Assembly (NCBI RefSeq): GCF_033025475.1
Contig: NZ_CP130322.1
Span: forward strand, 1,655,001-1,719,000
Source: Sphingomonas sp. C3-2
Lineage (GTDB): Bacteria; Pseudomonadota; Alphaproteobacteria; Sphingomonadales; Sphingomonadaceae
Direction of reading: 5' to 3'
Length of the DNA stretch: 64,000 nucleotides
The position numbers and the translations under genes are program-made. The notes beneath the pieces are model-generated. The model was not told where the DNA came from. It ran no database searches and saw nothing but the letters and a program-made list of their open reading frames with translations. Below, piece by piece: positions 1 through 9,108 of the stretch; position 1 is the stretch's first letter, and every line of letters begins with the position of its first letter.

Positions 1-3
1 GGC

Positions 4-303
4 ATGATCGACCGAAAGCCCAATCTCGACGATCCCGAATATGCGCGCTTCGCCTGGGGGCGATTCCGGCGGCTGATGGCGTGGATGGCGCTGGTGACGC
101 TGGTGGTTATCGGCGCCGCGCTCTGGATCCTCGAAAAGCTGCACGGGCCGATGCCGATCCATATGGTGATCGCGACGATATTGGGGGTTGGCCTGACCCT
201 GTTACTGGGCACCGCGTTGATGGGGCTCGTTTTCCTGAGCTCGGGCACGGGCCATGACGAGCAGATCCAGGATTATTCGCGCGACGATGAGGATGATCGC
301 TAA
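4..303 (+). CDS. Small two-helix membrane protein, function unknown
   Basis: A 99-residue protein with two clear hydrophobic segments (about residues 24-43 and 53-78) joined by a short loop, a charged N-terminus and a very acidic C-terminal tail (ends DDEDDR). No catalytic motif is visible and I do not recognise a named family; short proteins of this layout are common hypothetical genes in sphingomonads. It begins 4 bases into the window, so its promoter and any upstream partner are out of view. A strong bidirectional hairpin follows the stop codon and separates it from the convergent DUF4167 gene. Confidence 0.75.
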   Translation: MIDRKPNLDDPEYARFAWGRFRRLMAWMALVTLVVIGAALWILEKLHGPMPIHMVIATILGVGLTLLLGTALMGLVFLSSGTGHDEQIQDYSRDDEDDR

Positions 304-334
304 CGTAGGTGCGGCGAGGCGTTGCCCAGATGTG

Positions 335-373
335 AAAAGGGGGCGGCACCTTCGCAGGTACCGCCCCCTTTTT
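335..373. terminator. Bidirectional intrinsic terminator
   Basis: Hairpin with arms 339-350 and 357-368 (GGGGGCGG-C-ACC against GGT-A-CCGCCCCC, one mismatch) and a 6-nt loop. It is flanked by AAAA on the left and TTTTT on the right, so it can end transcription from both the small membrane gene (+) and the DUF4167 gene (-), whose stop lies at 397. Confidence 0.85.
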
Positions 374-396
374 CATGTCAAAAGACCCGGATCGGA

Positions 397-1146
397 TCAG
401 CCCTCGGCGGGCGCCTCGGCTTCGGCCGCCGGCTTGCGGGTGCGGCGAACGCGCGGCTTGGGCGCGGGCGCCTCTTCCGCATCGGCCGTCGGCGTCAGCG
501 CGGGAGGAAGCGCATCAACGCTGAGCGTCGATGCTTCACCGGCCTCGCCTTCGTCCGAGCGCACGGGACGGCGCGGGCGAATCGTGCGGGTGCGGCGTTC
601 CTCGCGGACGGGCGCGGCATCGGCGGTCTCGGCCGAGGCCTCGTCCTCCTGCGCATCGCGCGGGGTGTTGCGAAACTCGCGGGGTTCCCGAGGCTCGCGC
701 GCTTCACGCGGGTCGCGCTGGTCGCGGGGCTCACGCTGTTCGAAACGGGCGGGGCGTTCGCGGTTGCGGCGTTGCTGACGATAATCGTCCTCACGACGAT
801 CGCCGTCTTCGCCTTCACCACCCTCGTCGGCGCGGATATCCTCGCCTTCGTCCTCATCGTCCTGGATATCGTCGCGCTGGCGACGGTTTTCCTCAAAGCG
901 CGAACGGCTTTCACTTAGCACGCGGAAATAGTGATCCGCGAACTGGAGATAATATTCGGCCATGACACGGTCGCCCTGAGTCTGGGCATCGCGCGCGAGC
1001 GTCTTGTACTTTTCGTGCAACTGGCTCGCATTGCCGCGGGCGCGGTTGTCGATACGATTGCCCTGATCGGGGCCGCGTCCCTGGCCCGATTGCGGCCGCT
1101 GGCCGCCACGACCGCGACGGCGGCCGGTCTGACGATTGTTGATCAA
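397..1146 (-). CDS. DUF4167 domain-containing protein
   Basis: A 249-residue protein with an Arg/Gly/Gln-rich N-terminus (residues 1-30), then a conserved helical block of about residues 30-85 containing RARGNASQLHEKYKTLARDA and AEYYLQFADHYFRVL, which is the hallmark of DUF4167. The remaining two thirds are low-complexity, with an acidic stretch near 95-120 followed by Arg-rich and Ala/Pro-rich sequence, probably disordered. The Arg/Gly-rich head suggests nucleic-acid binding, but that is inference. DUF4167 genes are often beside prmC/prfA in Alphaproteobacteria, as here. The 239-bp gap to prmC probably holds its promoter. Confidence 0.9.
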   Translation of the reverse strand: MINNRQTGRRRGRGGQRPQSGQGRGPDQGNRIDNRARGNASQLHEKYKTLARDAQTQGDRVMAEYYLQFADHYFRVLSESRSRFEENRRQRDDIQDDEDEGEDIRADEGGEGEDGDRREDDYRQQRRNRERPARFEQREPRDQRDPREAREPREPREFRNTPRDAQEDEASAETADAAPVREERRTRTIRPRRPVRSDEGEAGEASTLSVDALPPALTPTADAEEAPAPKPRVRRTRKPAAEAEAPAEG

Positions 1147-1385
1147 GCTAATGGTGTCCTCGACTAGCGTAAAACCTAGACAACGCTCCCGATAAAACGG
1201 TGCCAGCCCCCATCAGGCGGTCCCGCGCCGCAGACACATGCGCGCTTCGCCTTTTTGCCAGAGCCACCGGACTTCAGCGACATCATGACTTTGGGGGCAG
1301 GTAACGGCAAACGCTCTCATCAACGCGATTTGCCCGTCCCTGAAATCTTATCTAGCGCCACGCCCAAGCCCCGCCAAGGGAAAAA

Positions 1386-2243
1386 TCAAGAAAAATGCAT
1401 GCCTCTCCAACGAAGCAATATTGCGCGATCGTGCCCGCCCAGATCCTGTCTGCATTCCAGGGCGAGATCCGGCTGCGCAAAAAGCGCACTGACGGCAAGG
1501 CGTTGGGCATGGCCGATCTCGATCGCGGCGAGCCCTTCGGGCGCCAGCAAGGGCGGAATTTGATTGGCCAGCACGCGATAATCGTCGAGCCCGTCTTCTC
1601 CGGCAAACAGCGCCTCGGGCGGCTCAAAGGCGCCGACATCGAGGCCCACCTCCTCATGAACACCGATATAGGGCGGGTTGCACAGGATAAGATCGAACGG
1701 ACCGTCCAGCCCCACCGCCCAATCGCCCTTGCGGAATTCGGCCCGTTCCGAAAGGCCAAGCGCCTCGGCATTCTCGCGCGCCAGCGCAAGCGCCGTATCG
1801 GACGCGTCTATCCCCAGTCCGGTTGCCTCGGGCCATTCGGCCAGCGCGGCCAGCAGCAGCGTGCCGGGACCGGTTCCCAGATCGAGCACCCGGCCCGGCC
1901 CCTTCCGCCCGAAATGCGCGACGGCGGCCTCGATCAGCGTTTCGCTGTCGGGACGCGGAATCAGCACGCCGGGCGCGACCTTGAGCGTGATCGACCAGAA
2001 ATCGCGGGCACCGACGATATAAGCGATCGGCTCCCCCGCGGCGCGGCGCTGGACGAAGGCGTCGAACGCGGGAGGAACCGCCTCCCCGCCCCGACCGAGC
2101 AGCAGATCCTGTCTTGAGATGCCCAGCGCATGGGCGAGCAGTATTTCGGCGTCGAGCCGTGGCGTATCGCTCACGAGCGCAAGCTGCTCGGCCGCGGCGC
2201 GGAGCGCCTTATCCAACGAGACTGGCAAGCCGCTCCGCCTCAT
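1386..2243 (-). CDS. prmC: Peptide chain release factor N5-glutamine methyltransferase
   Basis: PrmC methylates the glutamine of the GGQ motif of release factors RF1 and RF2, using S-adenosylmethionine, in the cytoplasm. The 285-residue protein shows an N-terminal helical domain, IPRPDSETL at about 95-103, the SAM-binding motif DLGTGPGTL (121-129) and the catalytic NPPY (189-192) that grips the glutamine. The gene lies directly downstream of its substrate gene prfA and overlaps its 3' end by 35 bp if the ATG at 2243 is used. A TTG codon a few residues downstream, just past the prfA stop, is an alternative start, because the first residues are not strongly conserved in the family. Confidence 0.95.
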   Translation of the reverse strand: MRRSGLPVSLDKALRAAAEQLALVSDTPRLDAEILLAHALGISRQDLLLGRGGEAVPPAFDAFVQRRAAGEPIAYIVGARDFWSITLKVAPGVLIPRPDSETLIEAAVAHFGRKGPGRVLDLGTGPGTLLLAALAEWPEATGLGIDASDTALALARENAEALGLSERAEFRKGDWAVGLDGPFDLILCNPPYIGVHEEVGLDVGAFEPPEALFAGEDGLDDYRVLANQIPPLLAPEGLAAIEIGHAQRLAVSALFAQPDLALECRQDLGGHDRAILLRWRGMHFS

Positions 2244-3288
2244 CCTCGGCGATCAGCGCCGAGATCAGATCGTCCATCTGGCCTTCGAGAATTTCGGGCA
2301 GACGGTGGAGCGTCAGGTTGATCCGGTGATCGGTGACGCGCCCTTGCGGGAAATTATAGGTGCGGATGCGTTCGGAGCGATCACCCGAACCCACCATCGA
2401 CTTGCGCGCGCCGGCCTGTGCGCTGGCCACACGCTCGCGCTCGGCCTCATAGAGCCGGGCACGCAGCACCTTCAGCGCCTTAGCCTTGTTCTTGTGCTGC
2501 GATTTCTCGTCCTGCTGCGACACAACGATACCGGAGGGCAAGTGGGTGATGCGCACCGCGCTGTCGGTCGTGTTCACATGCTGCCCGCCCGCACCCGATG
2601 AGCGGAACACATCGATGCGCAGATCCTTCTCGTCGATATGGACATCGACTTCCTCGGGCTCCGGCAGCACCGCGACGGTGGCCGCCGAGGTGTGGATGCG
2701 GCCGCCGCTTTCGGTGACGGGGACACGCTGGACCCGGTGGACACCGCTTTCGAACTTGAGCCGCGCGAACACGCCCTGGCCGGTGACGCTGGCGACAACT
2801 TCCTTGAACCCGCCGACATCCGACGCGCTGGCCGAGATCAGTTCGACCCGCCAGCCGCGCGTTTCGGCATAGCGCGAATACATGCGAAAGAGATCGCCCG
2901 CGAACAGCGCCGCCTCGTCCCCGCCGGTGCCGGCGCGGATTTCGAGCATCGCGGGGCGTTCATCGGCGGCGTCGCGCGGTAGCAGGCGCACCGCCAGATC
3001 ATGCTCGGCGCGCGGCAGCATTGCACGAATTTCGTCGGCTTCCTCAGCCGCGAGCGCGCGCATATCGGCCTCGGCCGCTGGATCCGCCTGAAGCTCGCTG
3101 AGCACCACAAGCTCGGCGCGCAGGCGCCGGACCTCACCCGCCGCGGTCGCGACCGGTTCGATCTCGGCATATTCCTTCGACAATGCGACGAAGGTTTCGG
3201 CCGCGAGATCGCTGCGCGTCATCATCGCCTGGAGCTCGTCGCGCCGGGCCTCGATCGCAGCAATACGCTCCGCCGAAATGCGGATCAT
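2209..3288 (-). CDS. prfA: Peptide chain release factor 1
   Basis: RF1 reads UAA and UAG stop codons and triggers peptide release on the ribosome. The 359-residue length is normal. The stop-codon recognition tripeptide PVT (190-192, the PxT form specific to RF1) sits in [20 protein letters not shown], and the peptidyl-transferase-centre motif GGQ is at 234-236 within [20 protein letters not shown]. The ATG start overlaps the hisS stop by 4 bp (ATGA), indicating translational coupling, and prmC, which modifies Gln236, follows. The three genes form a compact translation operon hisS-prfA-prmC. Confidence 0.98.
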   Translation of the reverse strand: MIRISAERIAAIEARRDELQAMMTRSDLAAETFVALSKEYAEIEPVATAAGEVRRLRAELVVLSELQADPAAEADMRALAAEEADEIRAMLPRAEHDLAVRLLPRDAADERPAMLEIRAGTGGDEAALFAGDLFRMYSRYAETRGWRVELISASASDVGGFKEVVASVTGQGVFARLKFESGVHRVQRVPVTESGGRIHTSAATVAVLPEPEEVDVHIDEKDLRIDVFRSSGAGGQHVNTTDSAVRITHLPSGIVVSQQDEKSQHKNKAKALKVLRARLYEAERERVASAQAGARKSMVGSGDRSERIRTYNFPQGRVTDHRINLTLHRLPEILEGQMDDLISALIAEDEAERLASLVG

Positions 3289-4532
3289 CCAGCGCGCACC
3301 TTGGCCACCAGCGCGTCGAGAGCGACTTCCTCCTGCGTTCCGGCAGAAAGGTCCTTGAGCGCGGCGACGCCCTTGGCCAGTTCGTCCTCACCCAGGATCA
3401 CGGCAAAGCGTGCGCCCGAGGCATTGGCCTTTTGCATGCGCTTTTTCATATTGCCGCGAAACGCCATGTCGGCGGCAACACCCGCACGACGCAGATCGGC
3501 AAGGATGCCCTGCGCCGCCGCGTCAGCAGCCGCCCCCATCGGGATGATCGCGACATCGGGCGCCGGCGCGGGCACCGAGCCCACCAGCATCGCCAGCCGT
3601 TCGATCCCGGCCGCCCAGCCCACGCCCGGCGTTTCGGGGCCGCCGAGCGAGCCGACAAGGCCATCATAACGGCCACCTGCCAGCACGGTGCCCTGCGCGC
3701 CCAGCCGGTCGGTGACGAATTCGAACGCGGTGTGGCGATAATAATCGAGCCCACGCACAAGTGTTTCGTTGCGCGTCCATTTGACGCCCGCCGCATCGAG
3801 ACCAGCCGTCACCTGCGCGAAGAAGCTGGCCGCCTCGTCGGTCAGGAACGCGTCGATCCCCGGTGCGCTGTCGGCAATCGGACGATCGCGCGGGTCCTTG
3901 CTGTCGAGGATGCGCAGCGGATTGCGTTCCAGCCGGTCAAGGCTTTCCTCGGACAGGTCACCGCGATGCTTTTCAAAATGCGCGACCAGCGCGGCGCGCC
4001 ATGCTTCACGCGTGGGGCCATCGCCCAGCGTATTGAGCTGGAGCGTCACGCCATCGGCGATACCCAGTTCGTGGAGAAGCTGGTCGGCAAAGACGAGGAG
4101 TTCGATATCGGCCTGCGGTTCGCCCGCGCCGAGGATTTCGGCATCGACCTGATGAAACTGCCGGTAACGCCCCTTTTGCGGGCGTTCGTAGCGGAAGACC
4201 GGGCCCGAGGCCGCAATCTTGAGCGGCGCGAACTGCTGCCAGCCCTCGGTCAGATAGGCGCGCGCGATGCCCGCGGTGAATTCGGGACGCAACGTCACCG
4301 AATCGCCGCCGCGATCCTCGAAGGTGTACATTTCCTTCGAGACCACATCGGTCGTCTCGCCGATCGAGCGCGCAAAGACAGCGGTGGATTCGAAGATGGG
4401 GATCTCCACCCGCTGGAAACCGTAAAGCGCGCGGACGCGGTGGAAGGTATCGACCACATGCTGAAAGGAGAGCTGCGCCTCTCCGAGCATATCCTGCGTG
4501 CCGCGAATGCGATTGGGTGTCTGTCCAGCCAT
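3285..4532 (-). CDS. hisS: Histidyl-tRNA synthetase
   Basis: Class II aminoacyl-tRNA synthetase that charges tRNA-His. The 415-residue protein carries the N-terminal IRGTQDML block, class II motif 2 ([16 protein letters not shown], 113-128) and the histidine-specific motif [15 protein letters not shown] (258-272), followed by a C-terminal anticodon-binding domain. Motif 2 is of the ordinary bacterial type, not the divergent form known from some other alphaproteobacterial orders that use an altered tRNA-His; this fits a sphingomonad. First gene of the hisS-prfA-prmC operon; divergent from the M61 peptidase gene. Confidence 0.97.
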   Translation of the reverse strand: MAGQTPNRIRGTQDMLGEAQLSFQHVVDTFHRVRALYGFQRVEIPIFESTAVFARSIGETTDVVSKEMYTFEDRGGDSVTLRPEFTAGIARAYLTEGWQQFAPLKIAASGPVFRYERPQKGRYRQFHQVDAEILGAGEPQADIELLVFADQLLHELGIADGVTLQLNTLGDGPTREAWRAALVAHFEKHRGDLSEESLDRLERNPLRILDSKDPRDRPIADSAPGIDAFLTDEAASFFAQVTAGLDAAGVKWTRNETLVRGLDYYRHTAFEFVTDRLGAQGTVLAGGRYDGLVGSLGGPETPGVGWAAGIERLAMLVGSVPAPAPDVAIIPMGAAADAAAQGILADLRRAGVAADMAFRGNMKKRMQKANASGARFAVILGEDELAKGVAALKDLSAGTQEEVALDALVAKVRAG

Positions 4533-4662
4533 AATGCGCGCTCTCTAATCGAGAGTTTGCCCATGCGCCAGCATTTCGAATCAGCCGCGCGGGGGTGGAC
4601 CCATGCGCAAGCTTCCGCCACAAAGCCGACATAATATTTCACATCTCCGGGGTCCCCTGCCG

Positions 4663-6570
4663 ATGATTTCACGCTCGCTCATCCTGCCTGTGCTGCTGCT
4701 GTCCACGCCCGCGCTTGCCGAACGGACGCTGCCCGCGCCCGCGTTGCTCGCGAATGCGATCCCCGCGCCGCAGGACACCGCCTATCCCGGCACGATGACG
4801 ATCAATGTCGATGCGACCGATATCCAGCGCGCGATCTACCGCGTGACGCAGACGATCCCGGTCGAGCGCGCCGGCCCGATGACGTTGCTCTTTTCGACCT
4901 GGTTGCCGGGCAAGCATGCGCCGCGCGGCGAGATCGAGAAGCTGGGCGGGCTGAAGATCAGCGCCGGCGGCAAGGAACTGGTGTGGAAGCGCGACAATCT
5001 CGACGTCACCGCCTTTCATATCGACGTGCCCGAAGGCGTGAAACAGATCGACCTCGGCTTCAACTTCGTCTCGGCCACCAAGAGCGATCAGGGCCGCGTG
5101 GTGATGACGCCCGCGATGATGAACCTGCAGTTCGAACAGGTCTCGCTCTATCCGGCGGGCTATTTCACCCGCCGTATCCCGGTAAAGGCCACAGTGCGCT
5201 ATCCCGAAGGCTGGACCGCCGCCTCGGCGCTCAAGGCCGATATCGCCGGTTCGACCTATTCCTACGAGCTGACCGATTATGAGACGCTGGTCGATTCCCC
5301 GGTCTTTGCAGGCAAGTATTTCCGGCGCGAACAGCTGACGCCCAAGGTGGGGCTGAACATCGTGGCCGACGAGGCGAAATATCTGGCGGCGACGCCCGCG
5401 CAGATCGCCGCGCACCGCAAGCTCGTCGAACAGGCCGTGAAACTGTTCGGGGTCGAGCATTATGACCGCTATGAATTCCTGCTCGCGCTGACCGACGAGA
5501 TGGGCGGGATCGGGCTGGAGCATCACCGGTCTTCGGAAAACGGTGTGAACCGCGAATATTTCACCGAATGGGACAAGGGCCCCGGCCGCCGCAACCTGCT
5601 GCCGCACGAGATGACGCACAGCTGGAACGGCAAGTTCCGTCGCCCGGCGGGCAACTGGACGCCCAATTTCAACACCGCGATGAACGACGACCTGCTGTGG
5701 GTATATGAAGGCCAGACGCAGTTCTGGGGCTATGTGCTGGGTGCGCGTTCGGGGCTGTTTTCCAAGCAGGAAACGCTCGACGCGCTGGCATCGATCGCCG
5801 CCAATCTCGACGAACGCGCCGGGCGGCAATGGCGCCCGTTGCGCGACACGACCAACGATCCGGTGATCAGCGCGCGCCGCCCCAAGGGCTGGACGAGCTG
5901 GCAGCGATCGGAAGACTATTATAATGAAGGGATGCTCGTCTGGCTGGAAGCCGACACGATCATCCGCAAGGCCAGCCGCGGCAAGAAATCGATGGACGAT
6001 TTCGCCAAAACCTTCTTCGGCGGCAAGGACGGCGACTGGGGCATCAGCACCTATGTGTTCGACGATGTCGTCGCCGCGCTGAACAGCGTCGTGCCGCATG
6101 ACTGGGCGGGTTTCCTGACGGCACGGCTTGGCGAAAAGGCTACAGGCGCACCTCTCAAGGGGCTTACCGACGGTGGCTACCGCCTCGTCTATACCGCAGA
6201 GCCGACAAGCTTCATCAAGGATGCCGAACGTCGCGCGGGCAATTCCGACCTCAGCTACTCGATCGGGCTGACCGTGAAGAAGAGCGGCGAAGTGACGCAG
6301 GTGATGTGGGACAGCCCCGCCTTTGCCGCCGGCGTACGCGTGGGCGACAAGATCGTCGCGGTGGCGGCCACCGCCTATTCGGAAGACCGGATCAAGGACG
6401 CGATCACCGCGGCCAAGGGCGGCCAGCAGGCAATCCGCCTCCTCATTCAGTCGGGCGACCGCTATCGCGACGCCGAAATCGCCTATTCGGGCGGTCTGCG
6501 CTATCCACGGCTCGAAAAAACGGGTAACGGCCCCGCGACTCTCGACACTCTGCTGGAGCCGAAACCTTGA
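4663..6570 (+). CDS. Secreted M61-family metallopeptidase with PDZ domain
   Basis: A 635-residue predicted zinc aminopeptidase of the M61 (glycyl aminopeptidase-like) family. I chose the ATG at 4663 because it opens a clean signal peptide (MISRSLILPVLLLSTPALA); the open frame begins further upstream at 4603. The catalytic HExxH is HEMTH (315-319), followed by the family-typical WNGKFRRP, and the third zinc ligand is probably E349 in WVYEGQTQFW. Residues about 530-615 form a PDZ domain (AGVRVGDKIVAV), as usual in M61. Its TGA stop overlaps the TTG start of ppa, so the two are probably co-translated, although one product is exported and the other cytosolic. Confidence 0.9.
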   Translation: MISRSLILPVLLLSTPALAERTLPAPALLANAIPAPQDTAYPGTMTINVDATDIQRAIYRVTQTIPVERAGPMTLLFSTWLPGKHAPRGEIEKLGGLKISAGGKELVWKRDNLDVTAFHIDVPEGVKQIDLGFNFVSATKSDQGRVVMTPAMMNLQFEQVSLYPAGYFTRRIPVKATVRYPEGWTAASALKADIAGSTYSYELTDYETLVDSPVFAGKYFRREQLTPKVGLNIVADEAKYLAATPAQIAAHRKLVEQAVKLFGVEHYDRYEFLLALTDEMGGIGLEHHRSSENGVNREYFTEWDKGPGRRNLLPHEMTHSWNGKFRRPAGNWTPNFNTAMNDDLLWVYEGQTQFWGYVLGARSGLFSKQETLDALASIAANLDERAGRQWRPLRDTTNDPVISARRPKGWTSWQRSEDYYNEGMLVWLEADTIIRKASRGKKSMDDFAKTFFGGKDGDWGISTYVFDDVVAALNSVVPHDWAGFLTARLGEKATGAPLKGLTDGGYRLVYTAEPTSFIKDAERRAGNSDLSYSIGLTVKKSGEVTQVMWDSPAFAAGVRVGDKIVAVAATAYSEDRIKDAITAAKGGQQAIRLLIQSGDRYRDAEIAYSGGLRYPRLEKTGNGPATLDTLLEPKP

Positions 6571-7094
6571 ATATCGACCTTATCCCGGTCGGGGATAACC
6601 CGCCCGAGAGCATCAACGTCATCATCGAAGTGCCGGTTGGCGGCGAACCCGTTAAGTACGAGTTCGACAAGAAATCGGGCGCGCTGTTCGTGGACCGCAT
6701 CCTCCACACCCCGATGCGCTATCCCGCGAACTACGGCTTCATCCCGCACACGCTGTCGCCCGATGGCGATCCGCTCGATGCGCTCGTCGTCGCACGCTCG
6801 CCCTTCATTCCGGGTTCGGTCGTCAAGGTACGCCCCATCGCGGTGCTGTATCTCGAAGACGAAGCCGGCGGCGATGAAAAGCTGCTGACCGTGCCCGTCG
6901 ACAAGACCTTCCCCTATTACACCGATGTGGGTGAGAAGGACGACCTGCCGAGCATCGTGATGCAGCAGATCGAACACTTCTTCACCCACTATAAGGATCT
7001 CGAATCCGAAAAGTGGGTGCGTGTCGGCACCTGGGGCAATGCGGACGACGCCCGCAAGGTCCTCGAGGAAGCGATCGAACGCGCCAAGAAATAA
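6567..7094 (+). CDS. ppa: Inorganic pyrophosphatase (family I)
   Basis: Hydrolyses pyrophosphate released by biosynthetic reactions; cytoplasmic and normally essential. The 175-residue length is typical of bacterial family I. The signature DGDPLDALV (66-74) supplies metal-binding aspartates, and RYPANYGFIPHTL (51-63) matches the conserved substrate-binding block. The start codon is TTG at 6567, in a TTGA overlap with the stop of the upstream peptidase gene; the conserved N-terminus (MNIDLIPVG) begins exactly there and no nearer ATG exists. A strong terminator follows. Confidence 0.97.
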   Translation: MNIDLIPVGDNPPESINVIIEVPVGGEPVKYEFDKKSGALFVDRILHTPMRYPANYGFIPHTLSPDGDPLDALVVARSPFIPGSVVKVRPIAVLYLEDEAGGDEKLLTVPVDKTFPYYTDVGEKDDLPSIVMQQIEHFFTHYKDLESEKWVRVGTWGNADDARKVLEEAIERAKK

Positions 7095-7113
7095 GCCGCT
7101 CGCGGCACAGAAT

Positions 7114-7177
7114 GATCCCGTGCGGAACGGTTGGAGCGCGACACGCCTCCCGACCGTTTCGCACGGGATTTTCTTTA
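7114..7177 (+). terminator. Strong intrinsic terminator after ppa
   Basis: A long hairpin with arms 7115-7135 and 7148-7169 (CCCGTGCGGAACGGTT against GACCGTTTCGCACGGG), about 20 paired bases that become G-U pairs where the arms differ, a 12-nt loop and a trailing TTTTCTTT. It begins about 20 nt after the ppa stop codon. Confidence 0.9.
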
Positions 7178-7277
7178 TGGGGCGCCGATCTTCGCGCTTC
7201 ACCTGCCGGAAACGCGACATGACATTGCTTGCGGTGTCGCGGGCTGACGCTTTCCAACACAACCATATTCGGACCGA

Positions 7278-7817
7278 ATGAACGCTCTTCTTTTCCGTAT
7301 CGCGGCCAGTGCGCTGGCATTCGTTCCGGCGGCTGCCCTTGCGGCTCCCGTTCTGATCACCTCTCCGCAGCCGCTGCCAGCCGAGCATCGCAATCCGCGC
7401 ATCTTTCTGGGCGGCGCGATCGATATGGGCAATGCACCCGACTGGCAGGCCGAACTGGCCAAGGCTCTGGGCGATCTTGACGTCACGCTTCTCAACCCGC
7501 GCCGCCCCGACTGGAACCCGGAGTGGAAACCCGAAGCGAGCGAGCCCGAGTTTCGCCGGCAGGTGGAATGGGAACTGGCCGCGCTCGAGGCGGCCGATAT
7601 CATCATCCTCTATTTCGCGCCCGGATCGAAGGCACCGATCAGCCTTCTGGAAATGGGGCTGCACGCGCGCAGCGGCAAACTGATCGTGCTCGCGCCACCG
7701 GGATATTGGCGCAAGGGCAATGTGGATATCACCGCCGCGCGCTACGGAATCGAGCAGGTCGAGACGATGGACGCGCTGATCGCCGCCATCCGCACGCGGT
7801 TGCGCAGCCGCCCGTGA
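7278..7817 (+). CDS. Nucleoside 2-deoxyribosyltransferase-like protein with signal peptide
   Basis: A 179-residue protein. Residues 1-22 (LLFRIAASALAFVPAAALA) look like a cleavable Sec signal peptide. The rest resembles nucleoside 2-deoxyribosyltransferase-like domains: RIFLGGAIDMG near 41-51, LEAADIIILYFAPGS near 102-116 and SLLEMGLHARSGKLIVLAP, where the Glu of LLEMG would be the catalytic nucleophile. The family normally transfers deoxyribose between bases and is cytosolic, so the leader is odd. No good Shine-Dalgarno is visible before the ATG. It stands alone after the ppa terminator, 43 bp before the radical SAM gene. The exact substrate cannot be told from sequence. Confidence 0.75.
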   Translation: MNALLFRIAASALAFVPAAALAAPVLITSPQPLPAEHRNPRIFLGGAIDMGNAPDWQAELAKALGDLDVTLLNPRRPDWNPEWKPEASEPEFRRQVEWELAALEAADIIILYFAPGSKAPISLLEMGLHARSGKLIVLAPPGYWRKGNVDITAARYGIEQVETMDALIAAIRTRLRSRP

Positions 7818-7860
7818 AAAGAAGCTAGCCCCGCCCGAAACGAGAACATATAAGGAACAA

Positions 7861-9108
7861 ATGGTCACACATTCGTTCGGAGACAAGCTCAGGATCCTGG
7901 CCGATGCCGCGAAATATGATGCCAGCTGCGCATCATCGGGCACCGCCCGCAGGAACAGCCGCGACGGCAAGGGCATCGGATCGACCGAGGGCATGGGCAT
8001 CTGCCACGCCTATGCGCCCGATGGCCGCTGCATCTCGCTGCTCAAACTGCTGCTGACCAACCACTGCATCTTCGACTGCCATTATTGCATCAACCGCAAA
8101 AGTTCGAATATCGCGCGGGCGCGCTTCACGCCGCGCGAGGTGGCGGACCTGACCCTGTCCTTCTACCGGCGCAACTATATCGAGGGGCTTTTCCTGTCTT
8201 CGGGGATCATCAAATCCTCGAACCACACGATGGAACAGTTGATCGAAACCGCGCGCATCCTGCGCGAGGATCACAGCTTTCGCGGCTATATCCATTTGAA
8301 GGCGATCCCCGAGGCCGATCCCGAACTGGTGGCGCAGGCGGGACTGTTGGCCGACCGCGTCTCGATCAATGTCGAGCTGCCGACCGAGACGGGGCTGGCC
8401 AAACTGGCACCGGACAAGTCCGCCCCCCGGATCGAACGCGCGATGGGGGATCTGGGCGATGCGATCACCGAGGCGCGCGATGCCCGCCAGCGCTTCCGTT
8501 CTGCCCCCGTCTTTGCGCCCGCCGGACAATCGACCCAGATGATCGTCGGCGCCGACGGCGCATCGGATATCGACATCATCGATCGCTCAAGCCGGCTGTA
8601 TGACCGCTATCAGCTGCGCCGCGTCTATTATTCGGCGTTCAGCCCGATCCCCGATGCGAGCGCGGTACTACCGCTCAAGCGCCCGCCGCTGATGCGCGAA
8701 CACCGGCTCTATCAATCCGACTGGCTGATCCGATTCTACGGCTTTTCGCCGACCGAAGTACGGCAGGCGGCGGGGGGCGACGGGATGCTGCCGCTCGACA
8801 TCGACCCCAAGCTCGCCTGGGCGCTGGAACGTCGGGACCTTTTCCCGCTCGATATCAACCGCGCCCCGCGCGAGGCGCTGCTGCGGGTGCCGGGATTGGG
8901 CGTGAAGGCGGTGGACGCGCTGATCGCCGCGCGCCGGCACCGGCGCTTGCGGCTTGCCGATCTCGGCCGGCTGACGCTGTCGCTCACCAAGGTGAAGCCG
9001 TTCATCACCGCCGTCGACTGGCGCCCGACGCTGCTGACCGACCGGATAGATCTGAAAACACAGCTGACGCCCGCCGCCGACCGCCAGCTCGAACTGTTCG
9101 CGGCATGA
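7861..9108 (+). CDS. Putative DNA modification/repair radical SAM protein
   Basis: A 415-residue radical SAM enzyme. The 4Fe-4S cysteines are C69, C73 and C76 (CIFDCHYC). A helix-hairpin-helix DNA-binding motif lies near residues 341-362 (RVPGLGVKAVDALIAARR). This combination matches the family known as TIGR03916, a radical SAM protein found next to uracil-DNA-glycosylase-like genes. The next gene overlaps by 4 bp (ATGA) and encodes exactly that partner, so the two are probably co-expressed and act in one DNA repair or modification process. The reaction is not known to me. Confidence 0.92.
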   Translation: MVTHSFGDKLRILADAAKYDASCASSGTARRNSRDGKGIGSTEGMGICHAYAPDGRCISLLKLLLTNHCIFDCHYCINRKSSNIARARFTPREVADLTLSFYRRNYIEGLFLSSGIIKSSNHTMEQLIETARILREDHSFRGYIHLKAIPEADPELVAQAGLLADRVSINVELPTETGLAKLAPDKSAPRIERAMGDLGDAITEARDARQRFRSAPVFAPAGQSTQMIVGADGASDIDIIDRSSRLYDRYQLRRVYYSAFSPIPDASAVLPLKRPPLMREHRLYQSDWLIRFYGFSPTEVRQAAGGDGMLPLDIDPKLAWALERRDLFPLDINRAPREALLRVPGLGVKAVDALIAARRHRRLRLADLGRLTLSLTKVKPFITAVDWRPTLLTDRIDLKTQLTPAADRQLELFAA

